Shown here one piece after another: positions 1-8,823 of a stretch of 64,000 nt of DNA; within the stretch, counting starts at the first letter, position 1, and every line of letters begins with the position of its first letter. Both the position numbers and the translations under genes were made by a program. Source of the stretch: Corynebacterium caspium DSM 44850 (GTDB lineage: Bacteria > Actinomycetota > Actinomycetes > Mycobacteriales > Mycobacteriaceae); NCBI RefSeq assembly GCF_030440555.1, contig NZ_CP047118.1, positions 1,612,001 to 1,676,000 of the forward strand. Reading direction: 5' to 3'. Under the pieces are notes generated by a model. The model did not search any database and was not told the DNA's origin. It saw only the letters and a list, made by a program, of their open reading frames with translations.

Positions 1-96
1 ACCGATGCTGACCGGGATTTAGTGGCCCGGCTATGGCGGATTGCTGGCGGAGTTAATGCTCGGGTGCAAGATGGGGCGATGCTGTGGGGTCGGTAA
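1..96 (+). CDS. C-terminal end of a probable geranylgeranyl-reductase-type FAD oxidoreductase (partial)
   Basis: An open frame enters from the left edge and runs 31 codons to a TAA stop, ending in the residues DGAMLWGR. It converges on menG. The tail alone has no diagnostic motif. The assignment rests on gene order: in M. tuberculosis the convergent neighbour of the menG homologue (Rv0558) is the reductase Rv0561c, which belongs to a family acting on isoprenoid side chains such as that of menaquinone. The identity is therefore an inference and the frame itself could be chance. Confidence 0.4.
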   Translation, partial: TDADRDLVARLWRIAGGVNARVQDGAMLWGR

Positions 97-131
97 AGGT
101 GGGGTCGGTAGTGCTTATCTTGGTGTCGCAG

Positions 132-863
132 CTACTCCGGTTTTCTGGCGGAGTGGAGCGCTGCGATACCGAAGCTAAGATTTTGCCAACCGGCACCTTC
201 CCACCCATTTAGATTGATTTCCCGCGCTAATTCTTGCTGGTCAGGCCAGGCCCGGATAGATTCTGCCAGGTATTCATAAGATTCTGGATTAGAGGAAACT
301 AGCCGAGCTACTCGAGGGAGTAAGCGCATTAAATATTCTTTATATGCGGTTGCCATTATGGGCAGCACTGGGGTGGAAAATTCGTTGATAGTTAATCTGC
401 CGCCGGGCTTGGTAACGCGGGCGAATTCGCGCAATGCGGCACGGTAGTCGTGTATATTTCGCAAACCATAACTAATGGTCACAGCATCGAAAGTGTTATC
501 GGCAAAAGGTAAATACATGCCGTCCCCAACTACTTTGGGAAGGTCTCGATGTTTACCTGCTGCGAGCATTCCGCGTGAGAAATCGCAGGCCACGCACCAT
601 GCTCCGGATTTTGCAAGTTCTTCTGTTGAGACTGCGGTGCCTGCGGCGACATCTAAAACTTTTTCTCCGGGGCGCAAATTTAGGCGTTGGCGAGTGCGTC
701 GTCGCCAGTAGCGATCCTGCCCAAAGGAAATAATCGTATTGGTGATGTCATATTTCTCCCCCACGGCATCAAACATGCTCGCGACATCAAAGGGCTTTTT
801 GTTCAGGTCTGCTCGTGCCACCTTTTCTACCCTAGTGGTTTTACTGCGCGAGGCGAGGATCAT
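132..863 (-). CDS. menG: demethylmenaquinone methyltransferase MenG/UbiE
   Basis: This enzyme performs the last step of menaquinone synthesis, SAM-dependent C-methylation of demethylmenaquinone. The SAM-binding loop [11 protein letters not shown] is at residues 69-79 and the ARVTKPGG motif of the UbiE family near residue 150. The family signature FGQDRYWRR is near residue 47. The ATG at 863 overlaps the mgtA stop by 4 bp (ATGA), which suggests translational coupling. Homologues usually begin close to V15 (a GTG at 821, 7-8 nt after AGGG), so the true protein may be 229 residues. The gene is last in a run menC-menD-DUF3592-mgtA-menG. Identity is secure and the start is not. Confidence 0.96.
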   Translation of the reverse strand: MILASRSKTTRVEKVARADLNKKPFDVASMFDAVGEKYDITNTIISFGQDRYWRRRTRQRLNLRPGEKVLDVAAGTAVSTEELAKSGAWCVACDFSRGMLAAGKHRDLPKVVGDGMYLPFADNTFDAVTISYGLRNIHDYRAALREFARVTKPGGRLTINEFSTPVLPIMATAYKEYLMRLLPRVARLVSSNPESYEYLAESIRAWPDQQELAREINLNGWEGAGWQNLSFGIAALHSARKPE

Positions 864-2023
864 GGCGTATTGGGATATTTGGCTAGCACTTGCTGATAGT
901 GGCGCATTAGTTCTGCCACTACGTGGTTCCAGGTCCGCCCGAGCACTGCTTGACGAGATTTTATTCGCATTTCTACTAGTATTTTGCCTTCGCGTAGCTT
1001 GTGGACTGTTTCTGGAAGTGCTGCGGCGAAGCCATCTAGGGGCAATAATTTACCGGTTTGATTATCCGTAATTAGATCCATGGGGCCGCCGGCGCGCGGT
1101 GCAATAGCTGGCGTGCCACTTGCCTGGGATTCCTGAATTGTTTGGCAGAAAGTTTCGAACTCACCGGGGTGAATAAAAATATCCATGCTGGCATAGGCTG
1201 CTGCCAATTCCGTGCCCTTGCGAACTCCGGTAAATATGGCATTGGGCAATATAGTTTCTAGCTGCCTACGTGAAACCCCATCTCCGACGATCACCACTTG
1301 CACTGTGGGGTCTTTATCCAATTCAGCCAGGCGTTCAACATGCTTTTCTGGCGCAAGCCTTCCGACATATCCCACTAGCAGCCGATTTCCACTCGGATCC
1401 CACTGTTTGCGTAACTTCGGCTCCCGACGGCTGGGATGAAAAATCTCGGTGTCTACTCCTCTCCCCCACCGAGCAATATTTTCGATGCCATGCGCTTGCA
1501 AAGCTGTGGCCGCAGCACTACTTGGGGCCAGAGTTACCGAAGCTCGATTATGTAGTTTCGAAATCCATTTCCAAGCGGCTTTTTCCAGCCATCCCAATCG
1601 ATAATTTCGCGAAAAACCTGCAATATCTGTTTGAAATACCGCAACCGCGGGAATCTTTAAAAGATTTGCACACAATACCCCTTGGAAACCTAATAGAAAA
1701 GGGCTTGCTAAATGCACAATATCTGGGCGAAAACTTTTTAATTCACGCCATATTTTCGGATGCGGAATACCAACAGGAAGCGAGCTAATCCGCGGCAAAT
1801 ACGTACTTGGAACGGTAACCACCGGGAACCCGTAGACGGTGGACGGGGTCGCTGGAGTGTCTGGGGTGGCTGGGGTGGATGGGGCTTTGGCAGTACCCGG
1901 CGCGATTATCAGTGCCTCTACTTGCGGTTCTTGACTGCGAAAGTACTTCAATATCTGCAGCACAGAGTTAGTCACCCCGTTTATGTGCGGGAGAAAAGAT
2001 TCTGCAAATATAACTATTCGCAT
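860..2023 (-). CDS. mgtA: GT4-family mannosyltransferase MgtA (formerly called PimB)
   Basis: This is a GT-B fold glycosyltransferase of family GT4. The N-terminal [15 protein letters not shown] segment, the [12 protein letters not shown] donor-binding loop and the E-x7-E motif [11 protein letters not shown] near residue 285 are all visible. The position between menD/DUF3592 and menG matches Rv0557 and its C. glutamicum orthologue, which mannosylates glucuronosyl diacylglycerol to start a corynebacterial lipomannan. It would act at the cytoplasmic membrane with GDP-mannose. Residues about 44-63 form a Thr/Pro/Ala tract encoded by tandem repeats, an insertion in the N-terminal domain. Stop and start overlap menG by 4 bp. 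Confidence 0.9.
   Translation of the reverse strand: MRIVIFAESFLPHINGVTNSVLQILKYFRSQEPQVEALIIAPGTAKAPSTPATPDTPATPSTVYGFPVVTVPSTYLPRISSLPVGIPHPKIWRELKSFRPDIVHLASPFLLGFQGVLCANLLKIPAVAVFQTDIAGFSRNYRLGWLEKAAWKWISKLHNRASVTLAPSSAAATALQAHGIENIARWGRGVDTEIFHPSRREPKLRKQWDPSGNRLLVGYVGRLAPEKHVERLAELDKDPTVQVVIVGDGVSRRQLETILPNAIFTGVRKGTELAAAYASMDIFIHPGEFETFCQTIQESQASGTPAIAPRAGGPMDLITDNQTGKLLPLDGFAAALPETVHKLREGKILVEMRIKSRQAVLGRTWNHVVAELMRHYQQVLAKYPNTP
1835..1894 (-). repeat. Pro/Thr/Ala-coding degenerate repeat inside mgtA
   Basis: About 60 bases read as short repeats of CC-A-C-[TC]-CC type units on the coding strand and give an [16 protein letters not shown] stretch. The tract lies between two conserved beta strands of the GT4 N-terminal domain. 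It is in frame and leaves both flanks intact. Confidence 0.6.
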
Positions 2024-2025
2024 AA

Positions 2026-2535
2026 TTAGGTTTCTGTAGACTTTATTGTCGCAGAATCATTACTTAAGTTTTCGCGGCGAGGTTTTTTACCCACTCCATT
2101 TACCAGCAATAAAGCAATAATTGTGAGCAAAGTGGCAGTGATTTCAATAGAGGCTGCCGGGATGATTGCGAGGGTCCAACGGCGGCCTTCTACAGTTACT
2201 AAATCTGGGTTGCGCTGGCTATAAGTCACCCAAACTCTTTGCCCTTCTCCTAAGCCAGATGGATAAAAGACTCCGCCAGGTGGAGTGTGGTAAGTGCCTT
2301 CTCTATCTTGGTAAATCACTGTGGCTCGCGCGGAGGTCACACTGGTTACAGTGGCCAGGGCCCGAGCAGAATCGTGGTGAATGGCCCGGTCATTTACATA
2401 AGCCCCGGCTAACAAAGAGACGCTTCCTAAAAAGGCTGCCAACCATAAAGCCAAAATTAGTTGGCGCAGGCGGCGCTGAATTAGTGCTGGCCCCACGAGG
2501 GTGCGCCATGGCGTCTTTTGTCCGGGATTTCTCAC
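2026..2535 (-). CDS. DUF3592-like membrane protein (Rv0556-like)
   Basis: The 169-residue protein has two predicted membrane helices, LILALWLAAFLGSVSLLAGAY near residue 30 and a second helix containing SIEITATLLTIIALLLV near 135. Between them lies an extracytoplasmic domain with a YQDREGTYHTPPGGVFYP stretch that resembles DUF3592 beta-barrel domains. It occupies the place of Rv0556 between menD and mgtA, and its start overlaps the menD stop by one base. The function is unknown. Co-transcription with menaquinone and lipoglycan genes suggests an envelope role but does not show one. Confidence 0.8.
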   Translation of the reverse strand: MRNPGQKTPWRTLVGPALIQRRLRQLILALWLAAFLGSVSLLAGAYVNDRAIHHDSARALATVTSVTSARATVIYQDREGTYHTPPGGVFYPSGLGEGQRVWVTYSQRNPDLVTVEGRRWTLAIIPAASIEITATLLTIIALLLVNGVGKKPRRENLSNDSATIKSTET

Positions 2536-4256
2536 TATTTATCCAAGCCGAGTGCCGCTTTTAATTGCTGATCAATTTCTCTACGCGTAACTCTTGTAGT
2601 TTCTGCCTCTAAAATAGTAATTCCTTGTGGCTCTTCGATGGTCTCGTTGAGATGTTCTAGTAATTCGGTGAGATTAGTGGCGCGTCGATAAGGTATTCCA
2701 TAAGCCGTGGCCAGGCTTTCAAGATGCACACGCTGCGGGGTCGCTACAGTATCTTCAAAACTTGGACGCAATGGCTCTGCTCCTATTTCAAGGGATTCAA
2801 AGATTCCACCCCCATGATCATTAGCCACCACAATAGTCAGGTTTTCTGGATAGGGACTATTTTCGCCCACAAAAAGTCCACTGATATCATGCAAGAAAGT
2901 AATATCTCCGAGCAAGGCAACTGTGCGCGGAGCCCGCGGTAAATCAGCGTCACGAGACTGTGTTGCCAACGCAGCACCTATTGCCTGGGAAACAACGCCG
3001 TCAATTCCGGCGGCGCCACGTGGGGAATATGTTTCCACTCCATCGAAAGGCAATCCCACAAGAGAGGCATCCCGCACCGGATTAGAGGGCCCCAAAACCA
3101 AAATATCTTCTACCCCTAAACCATCTGCAACCCCAGCGGCAACATGTAGCCCACTAAAACCTAGTTCTGGTTTTTCTAAAGTACTGCGCACTACCTCTGC
3201 GGCAGTTTCTGATAATGCTGCGCACAGCTTTATCCACTGAGCTGAAGGCTTACCTTTGGTTTCTACCCGCGACCCTTTAGCCGCAGAGACTCCCGCTGGA
3301 TCAGTAAATAATTCGGTACGCGAGAGCGTAATCACCTTTAAATCAGGAGCACTCATTAGCGCAAATACTGCTCGATGCAGTGTTGGATGGCCGACCACAA
3401 TAATTTGCTGTGGACGCACCTTCGCTATGTACTCCGCATATTCGCTATCTTTATTCTCTCCAGTAGAAATTTCCCCTTGCAGGAATAATCCAGCCGTTAG
3501 CGGATGTACCGGATAGAAAGGTGCCGGGGCAGTCGGCTCTGCAATGGTTGGCACATCTTCTAATCCAGGCACTGCCCATGCTTCATCACCTGCGATAACC
3601 AAGGTATCTAGGCTCAAATCTACGGCGACTACACCGTGATCGACCAGCCCTACCTGCGGTTTAGCCAGTGTGGGTGCGGATGCGGCGGCGGTTGTGGCGG
3701 CGGTTGTGGCGGCGGCTGCGGGTTCCGCAGATTCCGACCCAGCAGTTTCACCGGATTCATAGCTGGGAAGTACTGCAGGTAAAAGTGGGTCCTCGAAGGC
3801 AATATTTAGGTGCACAGTATTAGCACTGAATAGCTCTGCGAAATCTAAATCCGGACTATAAGTAGTGGTGGTGGCATAAACACCGAAAATGCCGTCTTGA
3901 TCAATAGTTTGAGAAGCTCCAGTTCCCACTAAGCGCGCTGGACGATCAGCGGAAATAATAGCTAAAGGAGTATGAGACATCTGTGCTTCCACCACAGCTG
4001 GCAGGCAGTTAGCCACCGCTGTCCCTGAAGTCATCACTACCCCCACGTGACGTCCGGTCACCCGAGCCATACCCAAAGCTAGAAAGGCCGCGGCGCGCTC
4101 GTCAATACGCACATGTACCCGCAGCTTCGGGTGTGCTAATAGTTCCAAAGCTAAGGCAGAATTTCGAGAGCCTGGGCATAACACCACATCAGTGAGGTGG
4201 TCAGCCAAGCTCGATACGACGTGTGCGGCGATTTCCGGCGAAGACAATTCAGACAT
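2535..4256 (-). CDS. menD: SEPHCHC synthase MenD
   Basis: This thiamine-diphosphate enzyme condenses 2-oxoglutarate with isochorismate to give SEPHCHC, the first committed step of menaquinone synthesis. The N-terminal signature CPGSRNSALALE is at about residues 27-38, followed by RIDERAAAFLALGMAR. The C-terminal ThDP/metal-binding segment ALLGDITFLHDISGL starts near residue 445. The 573-residue length is typical, but residues about 175-195 are an Ala/Thr-rich tract coded by 12-bp repeats that is not part of the fold. The gene lies 36 bp downstream of menC and was probably transcribed with it. Confidence 0.97.
   Translation of the reverse strand: MSELSSPEIAAHVVSSLADHLTDVVLCPGSRNSALALELLAHPKLRVHVRIDERAAAFLALGMARVTGRHVGVVMTSGTAVANCLPAVVEAQMSHTPLAIISADRPARLVGTGASQTIDQDGIFGVYATTTTYSPDLDFAELFSANTVHLNIAFEDPLLPAVLPSYESGETAGSESAEPAAAATTAATTAAASAPTLAKPQVGLVDHGVVAVDLSLDTLVIAGDEAWAVPGLEDVPTIAEPTAPAPFYPVHPLTAGLFLQGEISTGENKDSEYAEYIAKVRPQQIIVVGHPTLHRAVFALMSAPDLKVITLSRTELFTDPAGVSAAKGSRVETKGKPSAQWIKLCAALSETAAEVVRSTLEKPELGFSGLHVAAGVADGLGVEDILVLGPSNPVRDASLVGLPFDGVETYSPRGAAGIDGVVSQAIGAALATQSRDADLPRAPRTVALLGDITFLHDISGLFVGENSPYPENLTIVVANDHGGGIFESLEIGAEPLRPSFEDTVATPQRVHLESLATAYGIPYRRATNLTELLEHLNETIEEPQGITILEAETTRVTRREIDQQLKAALGLDK
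3680..3718 (-). repeat. 12-bp tandem repeat inside menD
   Basis: On the plus strand the unit GCGGCGGTTGTG is seen about three times in a row (last copy varied to GCGGCGGCTGCG). It codes for an AATTAATTAAA-type stretch in MenD. The repeat is in frame, so expansion or contraction would keep the gene open. Confidence 0.8.
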
Positions 4257-4292
4257 AGTTCCTGATTCTATGGGTAGGGGTGGACAATTGAT

Positions 4293-5333
4293 CTAGCAGC
4301 GAGTTTGGCTCAAAAATGGGTATGTTTCTCGAATACGCTGTATCCACCAATCGCGACGAATTGGCGGAGCAGCTAGCTCTGCTAGGCGATCATCTTCTGG
4401 AATACGGGCAGCAGTAGGTAGGCGACCGTCGACAATTGCAACGGGTGCAGCAACATCAGCTAGGAAAAGTTCCGCCGTTGCTAAGCCTGCAGCATTAGGC
4501 GCGACATCATAACCGTCGTCATCTTCATGAGCTTCCAAAGCAGCTACCGCAGCTAGTCCAGCATTTAAGCCCACCGCGGTATCCAGAGCCGAAGCCACCG
4601 TAATATCCATGTGGTGAATTTCATGCAGCTCCTTAGCTAATTGCACTGTGCGGCGCACTCCACCTAGCGGGGCAACTTTCACCACCGCCACATCGGCAGC
4701 CTGCATCTTTGCCACTCGATAAGGATCTTCCGCGCGACGAATCGACTCATCTGCAGCTACTCGGACAAAAAGCCCCCGACGCGGCAAAATCTGTTTTAAT
4801 TCGCGTAATTCCTCAACTGTGGCACATGGCTGCTCCATGTAGTCCAATGGTCCTAACTGCTGCGCCGCCTCAACTGCTTGCGGAACCGTCCACCCCCTAT
4901 TCGCATCAACTCTAATTACTGCTGTTGGCAAAACATCTCGCACTGCCTGCACGCGGGCGATATCCTCTGCCAAACTTTGCCCCGGTTCTGCAACTTTCAC
5001 TTTGAAAGTCCGACACCCCGAAAAACGTTCCATAATCTCTGGAACTTTATCTGCCCCCACTGCTGGAATAGTGGCATTTACCTCCACATATTCCCGCTGT
5101 GACACTGGAAAACCTTGCCACCCCGCTTCTAACCCCGAAGCCAACCATGAAACGGCCTCTTCTGCAGCATACTCTAGAAATGGGGAAAATTCTCCCCACC
5201 CCTGTGGACCTGCAAAAAGAGCGGCTTCGCGCACCGTAATGCCACGAAACTTAACTCGCATTGGTAACGCCACCACCACCGTTCGCTCTAGAATCTCTGC
5301 TAAGGGCGGGTATTGGAAAGTAGAATTAGTCAT
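4293..5333 (-). CDS. menC: o-succinylbenzoate synthase MenC
   Basis: This is an enolase-superfamily enzyme that dehydrates SHCHC to o-succinylbenzoate. Counting from the ATG at 5333, the catalytic KxK pair is K111/K113 (FKVKVAEPG), the metal ligands are D143 (RVDANRGW), E167 (MEQPC) and D195 (AADESI), and the second catalytic lysine is K219 (VVKVAPLGG). All expected residues are present. A GTG four codons upstream is also in frame, but the ATG gives the better match to the family. The gene heads the menC-menD-DUF3592-mgtA-menG run. Confidence 0.96.
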   Translation of the reverse strand: MTNSTFQYPPLAEILERTVVVALPMRVKFRGITVREAALFAGPQGWGEFSPFLEYAAEEAVSWLASGLEAGWQGFPVSQREYVEVNATIPAVGADKVPEIMERFSGCRTFKVKVAEPGQSLAEDIARVQAVRDVLPTAVIRVDANRGWTVPQAVEAAQQLGPLDYMEQPCATVEELRELKQILPRRGLFVRVAADESIRRAEDPYRVAKMQAADVAVVKVAPLGGVRRTVQLAKELHEIHHMDITVASALDTAVGLNAGLAAVAALEAHEDDDGYDVAPNAAGLATAELFLADVAAPVAIVDGRLPTAARIPEDDRLAELAAPPIRRDWWIQRIRETYPFLSQTRC

Positions 5334-5381
5334 CAGGATTATCACTCTATCCGGTGCTGGAAAGATAGGCGCAGCGGTATG

Positions 5382-5411
5382 GCGTTGGTGCAGCGTTGGT
5401 GCGGCGTTGGT
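5382..5411. repeat. 11-bp tandem repeat in the spacer upstream of menC
   Basis: GCGTTGGT occurs at 5382, 5393 and 5404, an exact 11-bp spacing, with GCA, GCG or ATG between the copies. It lies in the 150-base gap between the lipoprotein gene and menC, where the menC promoter should be. No clear promoter elements were recognised in this gap. Confidence 0.75.
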
Positions 5412-5485
5412 ATGGCGGCAGTGCGCAGGAGCACGCGGTGCGGCGGCTAACTACTCACCGCAACCACAGCTAAACGCGGCCTAGC

Positions 5486-6154
5486 TTACCTCCGGAAAAT
5501 CATGGCTTGATCTGCGCCAATAAGAGCTATTGCCTGTGCGTCAGAACGCAATTTTAAATGCACTGGCTGGCCTTTACCGAGCAATGTTTCTATGTCGGTA
5601 ATGGCCTGGTCATAATGGAATTCGCAGCCCATTAATGTGGAAAATCCGGGAATATATACTGCGCGGCCATCGGCTAATAATGCCAGCCAATCTTGGCGTA
5701 AATTGCAGTCGGTTTTGATGGAAAACTCCAAAGCTTGAGTCGGATTTTCAACACCAGAAAGCACTTCACCAGCGAAGGAAGGAATTTCTTCCCCCTTTGA
5801 AATTTCGCCTATCACCAACGGAATTGCCGGATTCGCCGAAACCCACTTCCCTTTTATGGTGCCCTCAGCAATAGCTGGATCACTAAACGATATAAGCGGC
5901 TGAAATTCAGATAACTCAGCGGAATTGGCCGCTACCAGCAAAGAAGGATCTTGGAAAGATGTAATCACAGTGCTCGGTTCATATTCAGAATTAGGCATGG
6001 AATTCTCCGTCGCAACAGCCGAAGTAGCACCCATTGCAGAATCAGCAGAATCAGCAGAGTCAGCGACGTCAGCATCGGAATTACTGCCACAACCAGCCGC
6101 TAACAACGGCACTACCAGGAGGGATAAGGCAAGGAGCGTGCGTTTGGCCTTCAT
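5486..6154 (-). CDS. putative lipoprotein of unknown function
   Basis: Translation from the ATG at 6154, 7-8 nt after AAGGA, gives a 222-residue protein. It starts with a lipoprotein signal peptide MKAKRTLLALSLLVVPLLAAGC, with the lipobox LAAGC and modified Cys at residue 22. A Ser/Asp/Ala-rich linker follows (ADVADSADSADSAMGA), then a probable extracytoplasmic domain with one Cys pair (about 150 and 179) that could form a disulfide. I do not recognise the family. It is divergent from menB and upstream of menC on the same strand. An in-frame extension upstream to 6250 encodes repetitive RTLWRTL and is judged non-coding. Confidence 0.75.
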   Translation of the reverse strand: MKAKRTLLALSLLVVPLLAAGCGSNSDADVADSADSADSAMGATSAVATENSMPNSEYEPSTVITSFQDPSLLVAANSAELSEFQPLISFSDPAIAEGTIKGKWVSANPAIPLVIGEISKGEEIPSFAGEVLSGVENPTQALEFSIKTDCNLRQDWLALLADGRAVYIPGFSTLMGCEFHYDQAITDIETLLGKGQPVHLKLRSDAQAIALIGADQAMIFRR

Positions 6155-6200
6155 ACTGCAATCCTTGCCGCAAAAACCGGTGCCGTCAAGGGGTCGCCGC

Positions 6201-6248
6201 AATGTTCGCCATAATGTTCGCTGCAATGTTCGCCATAATGTTCGCCGC
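6201..6248. repeat. four-copy 12-bp tandem repeat between lipoprotein gene and menB
   Basis: AATGTTCGC plus three variable bases (CAT, TGC, CAT, CGC) is repeated four times without gaps at 6201, 6213, 6225 and 6237. The array fills much of the 123-bp divergent spacer, so both promoters must lie in or next to it. It could be a set of operator half-sites on nearly one helical face or a simple repeat expansion. Confidence 0.9.
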
Positions 6249-6277
6249 ATAAGTAGAGCAGGCTAGATTAGGCAGAC

Positions 6278-7216
6278 ATGACTGCATATAGCACCGCTAA
6301 TCCATTTGACCCCACCCAGTGGCGCCCGGTCGCTGGTTTTGAAGACCTTACAGACATTACTTATCACCGACATGTGGGAACTTCGCGTGCCGACGGTATC
6401 GTTCGGATCGCTTTTGATCGTCCAGAAGTACGCAATGCTTTCCGCCCACATACTGTCGATGAGTTGTATAGAACTTTGGATCACGCGCGCCGATCCCCCG
6501 ACGTGGGCGTCGTGCTGCTCACTGGTAACGGTCCAAGCGAAAAAGACGGCGGTTGGGCTTTTTGTTCTGGCGGTGACCAGCGGATTCGCGGAAAGTCCGG
6601 CTATCAATATGCCGCTGGCAACGAGGCCAATACCGTGGATACCGCGCGCACTAAAGCCGAAGGTGGGCGCCTGCATATTTTAGAAGTTCAGCGTCTGATT
6701 CGAACCATGCCCAAGGTCGTAATTGCCGTGGTTAACGGCTGGGCGGCCGGGGGCGGACACTCTTTACATGTGGTTTGCGATCTCACCATTGCTTCCCGCG
6801 AAGAGGCCCGTTTCAAGCAAACCGATGCCGATGTGGGATCTTTTGATGCCGGCTACGGCTCCGCCTATCTAGCTAAAATGGTCGGTCAAAAATTTGCTCG
6901 GGAAATCTTTTTCCTAGGACGCACTTATAGCGCTGAAGAAATGCAGCGCATGGGTGCCGTAAATATCGTGGCAAGCCACTCTGAGCTGGAAAAAGAAGCT
7001 ATTCAGGCAGCTCGGGAAATCAACGGAAAATCGCCGACTGCCCAGCGGATGCTGAAATTTGCTTTTAATCTCACCGACGACGGCCTAATGGGACAACAGG
7101 TTTTTGCCGGCGAAGCCACCCGGCTCGCCTATATGACCGACGAAGCAATTGAGGGACGCGATTCCTTTTTAGAAAAGCGCACTCCTAATTGGGACGAATT
7201 CCCTTTCTATTACTAA
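6278..7216 (+). CDS. menB: 1,4-dihydroxy-2-naphthoyl-CoA synthase MenB
   Basis: This crotonase-family enzyme closes the naphthoquinol ring, converting o-succinylbenzoyl-CoA to DHNA-CoA. The oxyanion-hole segments GWAFCSGGDQRIRG (92-105) and VNGWAAGGGHSLHVVCDL (152-169) are intact, as is the family's SFDAGYGSAYLA segment near 188. The length of 312 residues agrees with the actinobacterial enzymes. TTAGG precedes the ATG by about 7 nt. It is divergent from the lipoprotein gene across a tandem-repeat spacer. Confidence 0.97.
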   Translation: MTAYSTANPFDPTQWRPVAGFEDLTDITYHRHVGTSRADGIVRIAFDRPEVRNAFRPHTVDELYRTLDHARRSPDVGVVLLTGNGPSEKDGGWAFCSGGDQRIRGKSGYQYAAGNEANTVDTARTKAEGGRLHILEVQRLIRTMPKVVIAVVNGWAAGGGHSLHVVCDLTIASREEARFKQTDADVGSFDAGYGSAYLAKMVGQKFAREIFFLGRTYSAEEMQRMGAVNIVASHSELEKEAIQAAREINGKSPTAQRMLKFAFNLTDDGLMGQQVFAGEATRLAYMTDEAIEGRDSFLEKRTPNWDEFPFYY

Positions 7217-7647
7217 GGTGCCCTAGGAGGGGCCGGCAGCTGCCGGGTGCAAGATGCGGGGGCGGGGGCAGCAGGGCGCTGGGCGCGGTGCGCGGCAAGG
7301 CGCGGCAAGGCGCAGCAGTTGCGGCGTGCAGCCCCAGCAAGGCTTAACTTGCACTATTCTCACCGTTAACCTGCCGTACACCCGGCTACCCCCTTATTGG
7401 GTACCCCCTAGGAGACCGTTATGCAATTGTTATATTTAACTTTTGGCGCGTGCCGCTCTGAACTGTTTACCTAAAGGCCACGCCAAAGTAACTAAAGCCA
7501 GCGCAAAACAGCAGGTGGAAAGTTGGCAGCCGCCAACGATGGGATTGGATCCTATACACAACACTCCCTATTTCGGGGGCATTAACCCAATCTAAATGCA
7601 TCGTTAGCAGTTTTGTTCCTTCGCTTGCCCATGTAGACACTGAGCTT
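7217..7647. other. 431-bp spacer between menB and pit
   Basis: No gene is supported here. The first part holds a 14-bp palindrome CCGGCAGCTGCCGG at 7233-7246, directly after menB and without a T-run, possibly a weak terminator. A GC-rich low-complexity stretch with repeated GCGCGGCAAG follows at about 7260-7320. TATATT at 7431-7436 is a possible -10 element for pit, which would leave an untranslated leader of about 200 bases. The short frame at 7254-7439 has no start signal and its composition follows the repeat, so it is not called. Confidence 0.5.
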
Positions 7648-8823
7648 GTGACCGAATTGATCATCTTGCTCATCGTGGTCGTGACTGCCCTGGTTTTCGA
7701 TTTCACCAATGGCTTTCATGACACCGGCAATGCCATGGCGACCTCCATCGCTACCGGCGCGCTAAAACCAAAAGTTGCCGTGACCCTGTCCGCTGTCCTA
7801 AACCTCGTCGGCGCTTTTTTATCTGTGGAAGTCGCTTCCACGGTGGCTCGAGGTGTGGTGGACCTCAACCAATTTGACCTGAATGACACCGCAGAGGCAC
7901 ACAAATTACTATTAGTAGTTTTTGCCGGACTAATCGGAGCGATTGTCTGGAACCTGCTGACCTGGCTACTTGGAATGCCCTCCAGTTCCTCCCACGCCCT
8001 ATTTGGCGGCCTGATAGGCGCCGCAATCTGCTCCTTAGGATTTAAAGGCGTGGTCTGGGAAGGGGTACTTGCCAAAGTAGTTCTACCTGCCATAGCATCC
8101 CCGGTAATTGCTGGACTTATTGCAGCTATAGGCACTTTTTTGGTCTATGGCATCACCCAAGCGCTACCAAAAGAAGGAACTGAAAATAAATTCCGATGGG
8201 GGCAAATCGGTTCCGCAGCCCTAGTTTCGCTAGCGCACGGCACTAACGACGCCCAAAAGACGATGGGGGTTATCTTCCTAGCTCTAGTTGCCACCGGAAA
8301 TCTTGGTCCCGATGCCCATATTCCTTTCTGGGTAAAAGCCACCTGTGCCATTGCGATTGCCCTGGGTACTTATACCGGCGGATGGCGAGTCATCCGCACA
8401 CTTGGTAAGGGCTTAGTAGAGATCGCTTCTCCCCAAGGACTTGCTGCCGAAGCTTCCTCAGCAGCAATTATTTTAACTTCCTCCCACTTTGGTATGGCCC
8501 TTTCCACCACCCATGTTGCCACTGGATCCATCATGGGTACCGGCATCGGCCACCCTGGGTCCCAAGTTCGCTGGGGCTTAGCTGGTCGCATGGTCATAGC
8601 TTGGATAGTGACTTTGCCTGCAGCAGCTCTCGTGGGTGCGGCACTTTGGTGGCTGAGTCACGAAATTGGAGTCTTCGCTGGAGAAATTACTGGTGTAGTG
8701 GTTGCGTTCGCAGTTCTGCTGGCTTTAGTTGGCTATATTGTGCACCGTTCGCGCCGCGCTCCGGTCAATCACGATAACGTCAATGATGAATGGCGCGATG
8801 AAAAGACGCAGGTGGAACTCTAA
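7648..8823 (+). CDS. pit: low-affinity inorganic phosphate permease Pit
   Basis: This is a PiT-family (PF01384) cation-phosphate symporter with about ten membrane helices. The two inverted signature segments are present: DFTNGFHDTGNAMATSIATG near residue 15 and LAHGTNDAQKTMGVIFLAL near 192. SSHFGMALSTTHVATGSIMG near 277 completes the core. Translation starts at a GTG (7648) with GAG a few bases upstream. The stop overlaps the next start (TAATG). The same pit-small membrane protein-menE order occurs in other Mycobacteriales. The SenX3-RegX3 pair further along the window is the family's usual phosphate-sensing system, but no link is visible here. Confidence 0.95.
   Translation: MTELIILLIVVVTALVFDFTNGFHDTGNAMATSIATGALKPKVAVTLSAVLNLVGAFLSVEVASTVARGVVDLNQFDLNDTAEAHKLLLVVFAGLIGAIVWNLLTWLLGMPSSSSHALFGGLIGAAICSLGFKGVVWEGVLAKVVLPAIASPVIAGLIAAIGTFLVYGITQALPKEGTENKFRWGQIGSAALVSLAHGTNDAQKTMGVIFLALVATGNLGPDAHIPFWVKATCAIAIALGTYTGGWRVIRTLGKGLVEIASPQGLAAEASSAAIILTSSHFGMALSTTHVATGSIMGTGIGHPGSQVRWGLAGRMVIAWIVTLPAAALVGAALWWLSHEIGVFAGEITGVVVAFAVLLALVGYIVHRSRRAPVNHDNVNDEWRDEKTQVEL

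Noticed and set aside
6155..6250. N-terminal extension of the lipoprotein frame (RTLWRTL repeats)
   Set aside because: It is the translated 12-bp repeat. A signal peptide with proper ribosome site starts at 6154.
7254..7439. 61-codon frame in the menB-pit gap
   Set aside because: Its sequence simply follows the GC-rich repeat, and no ribosome site is seen.
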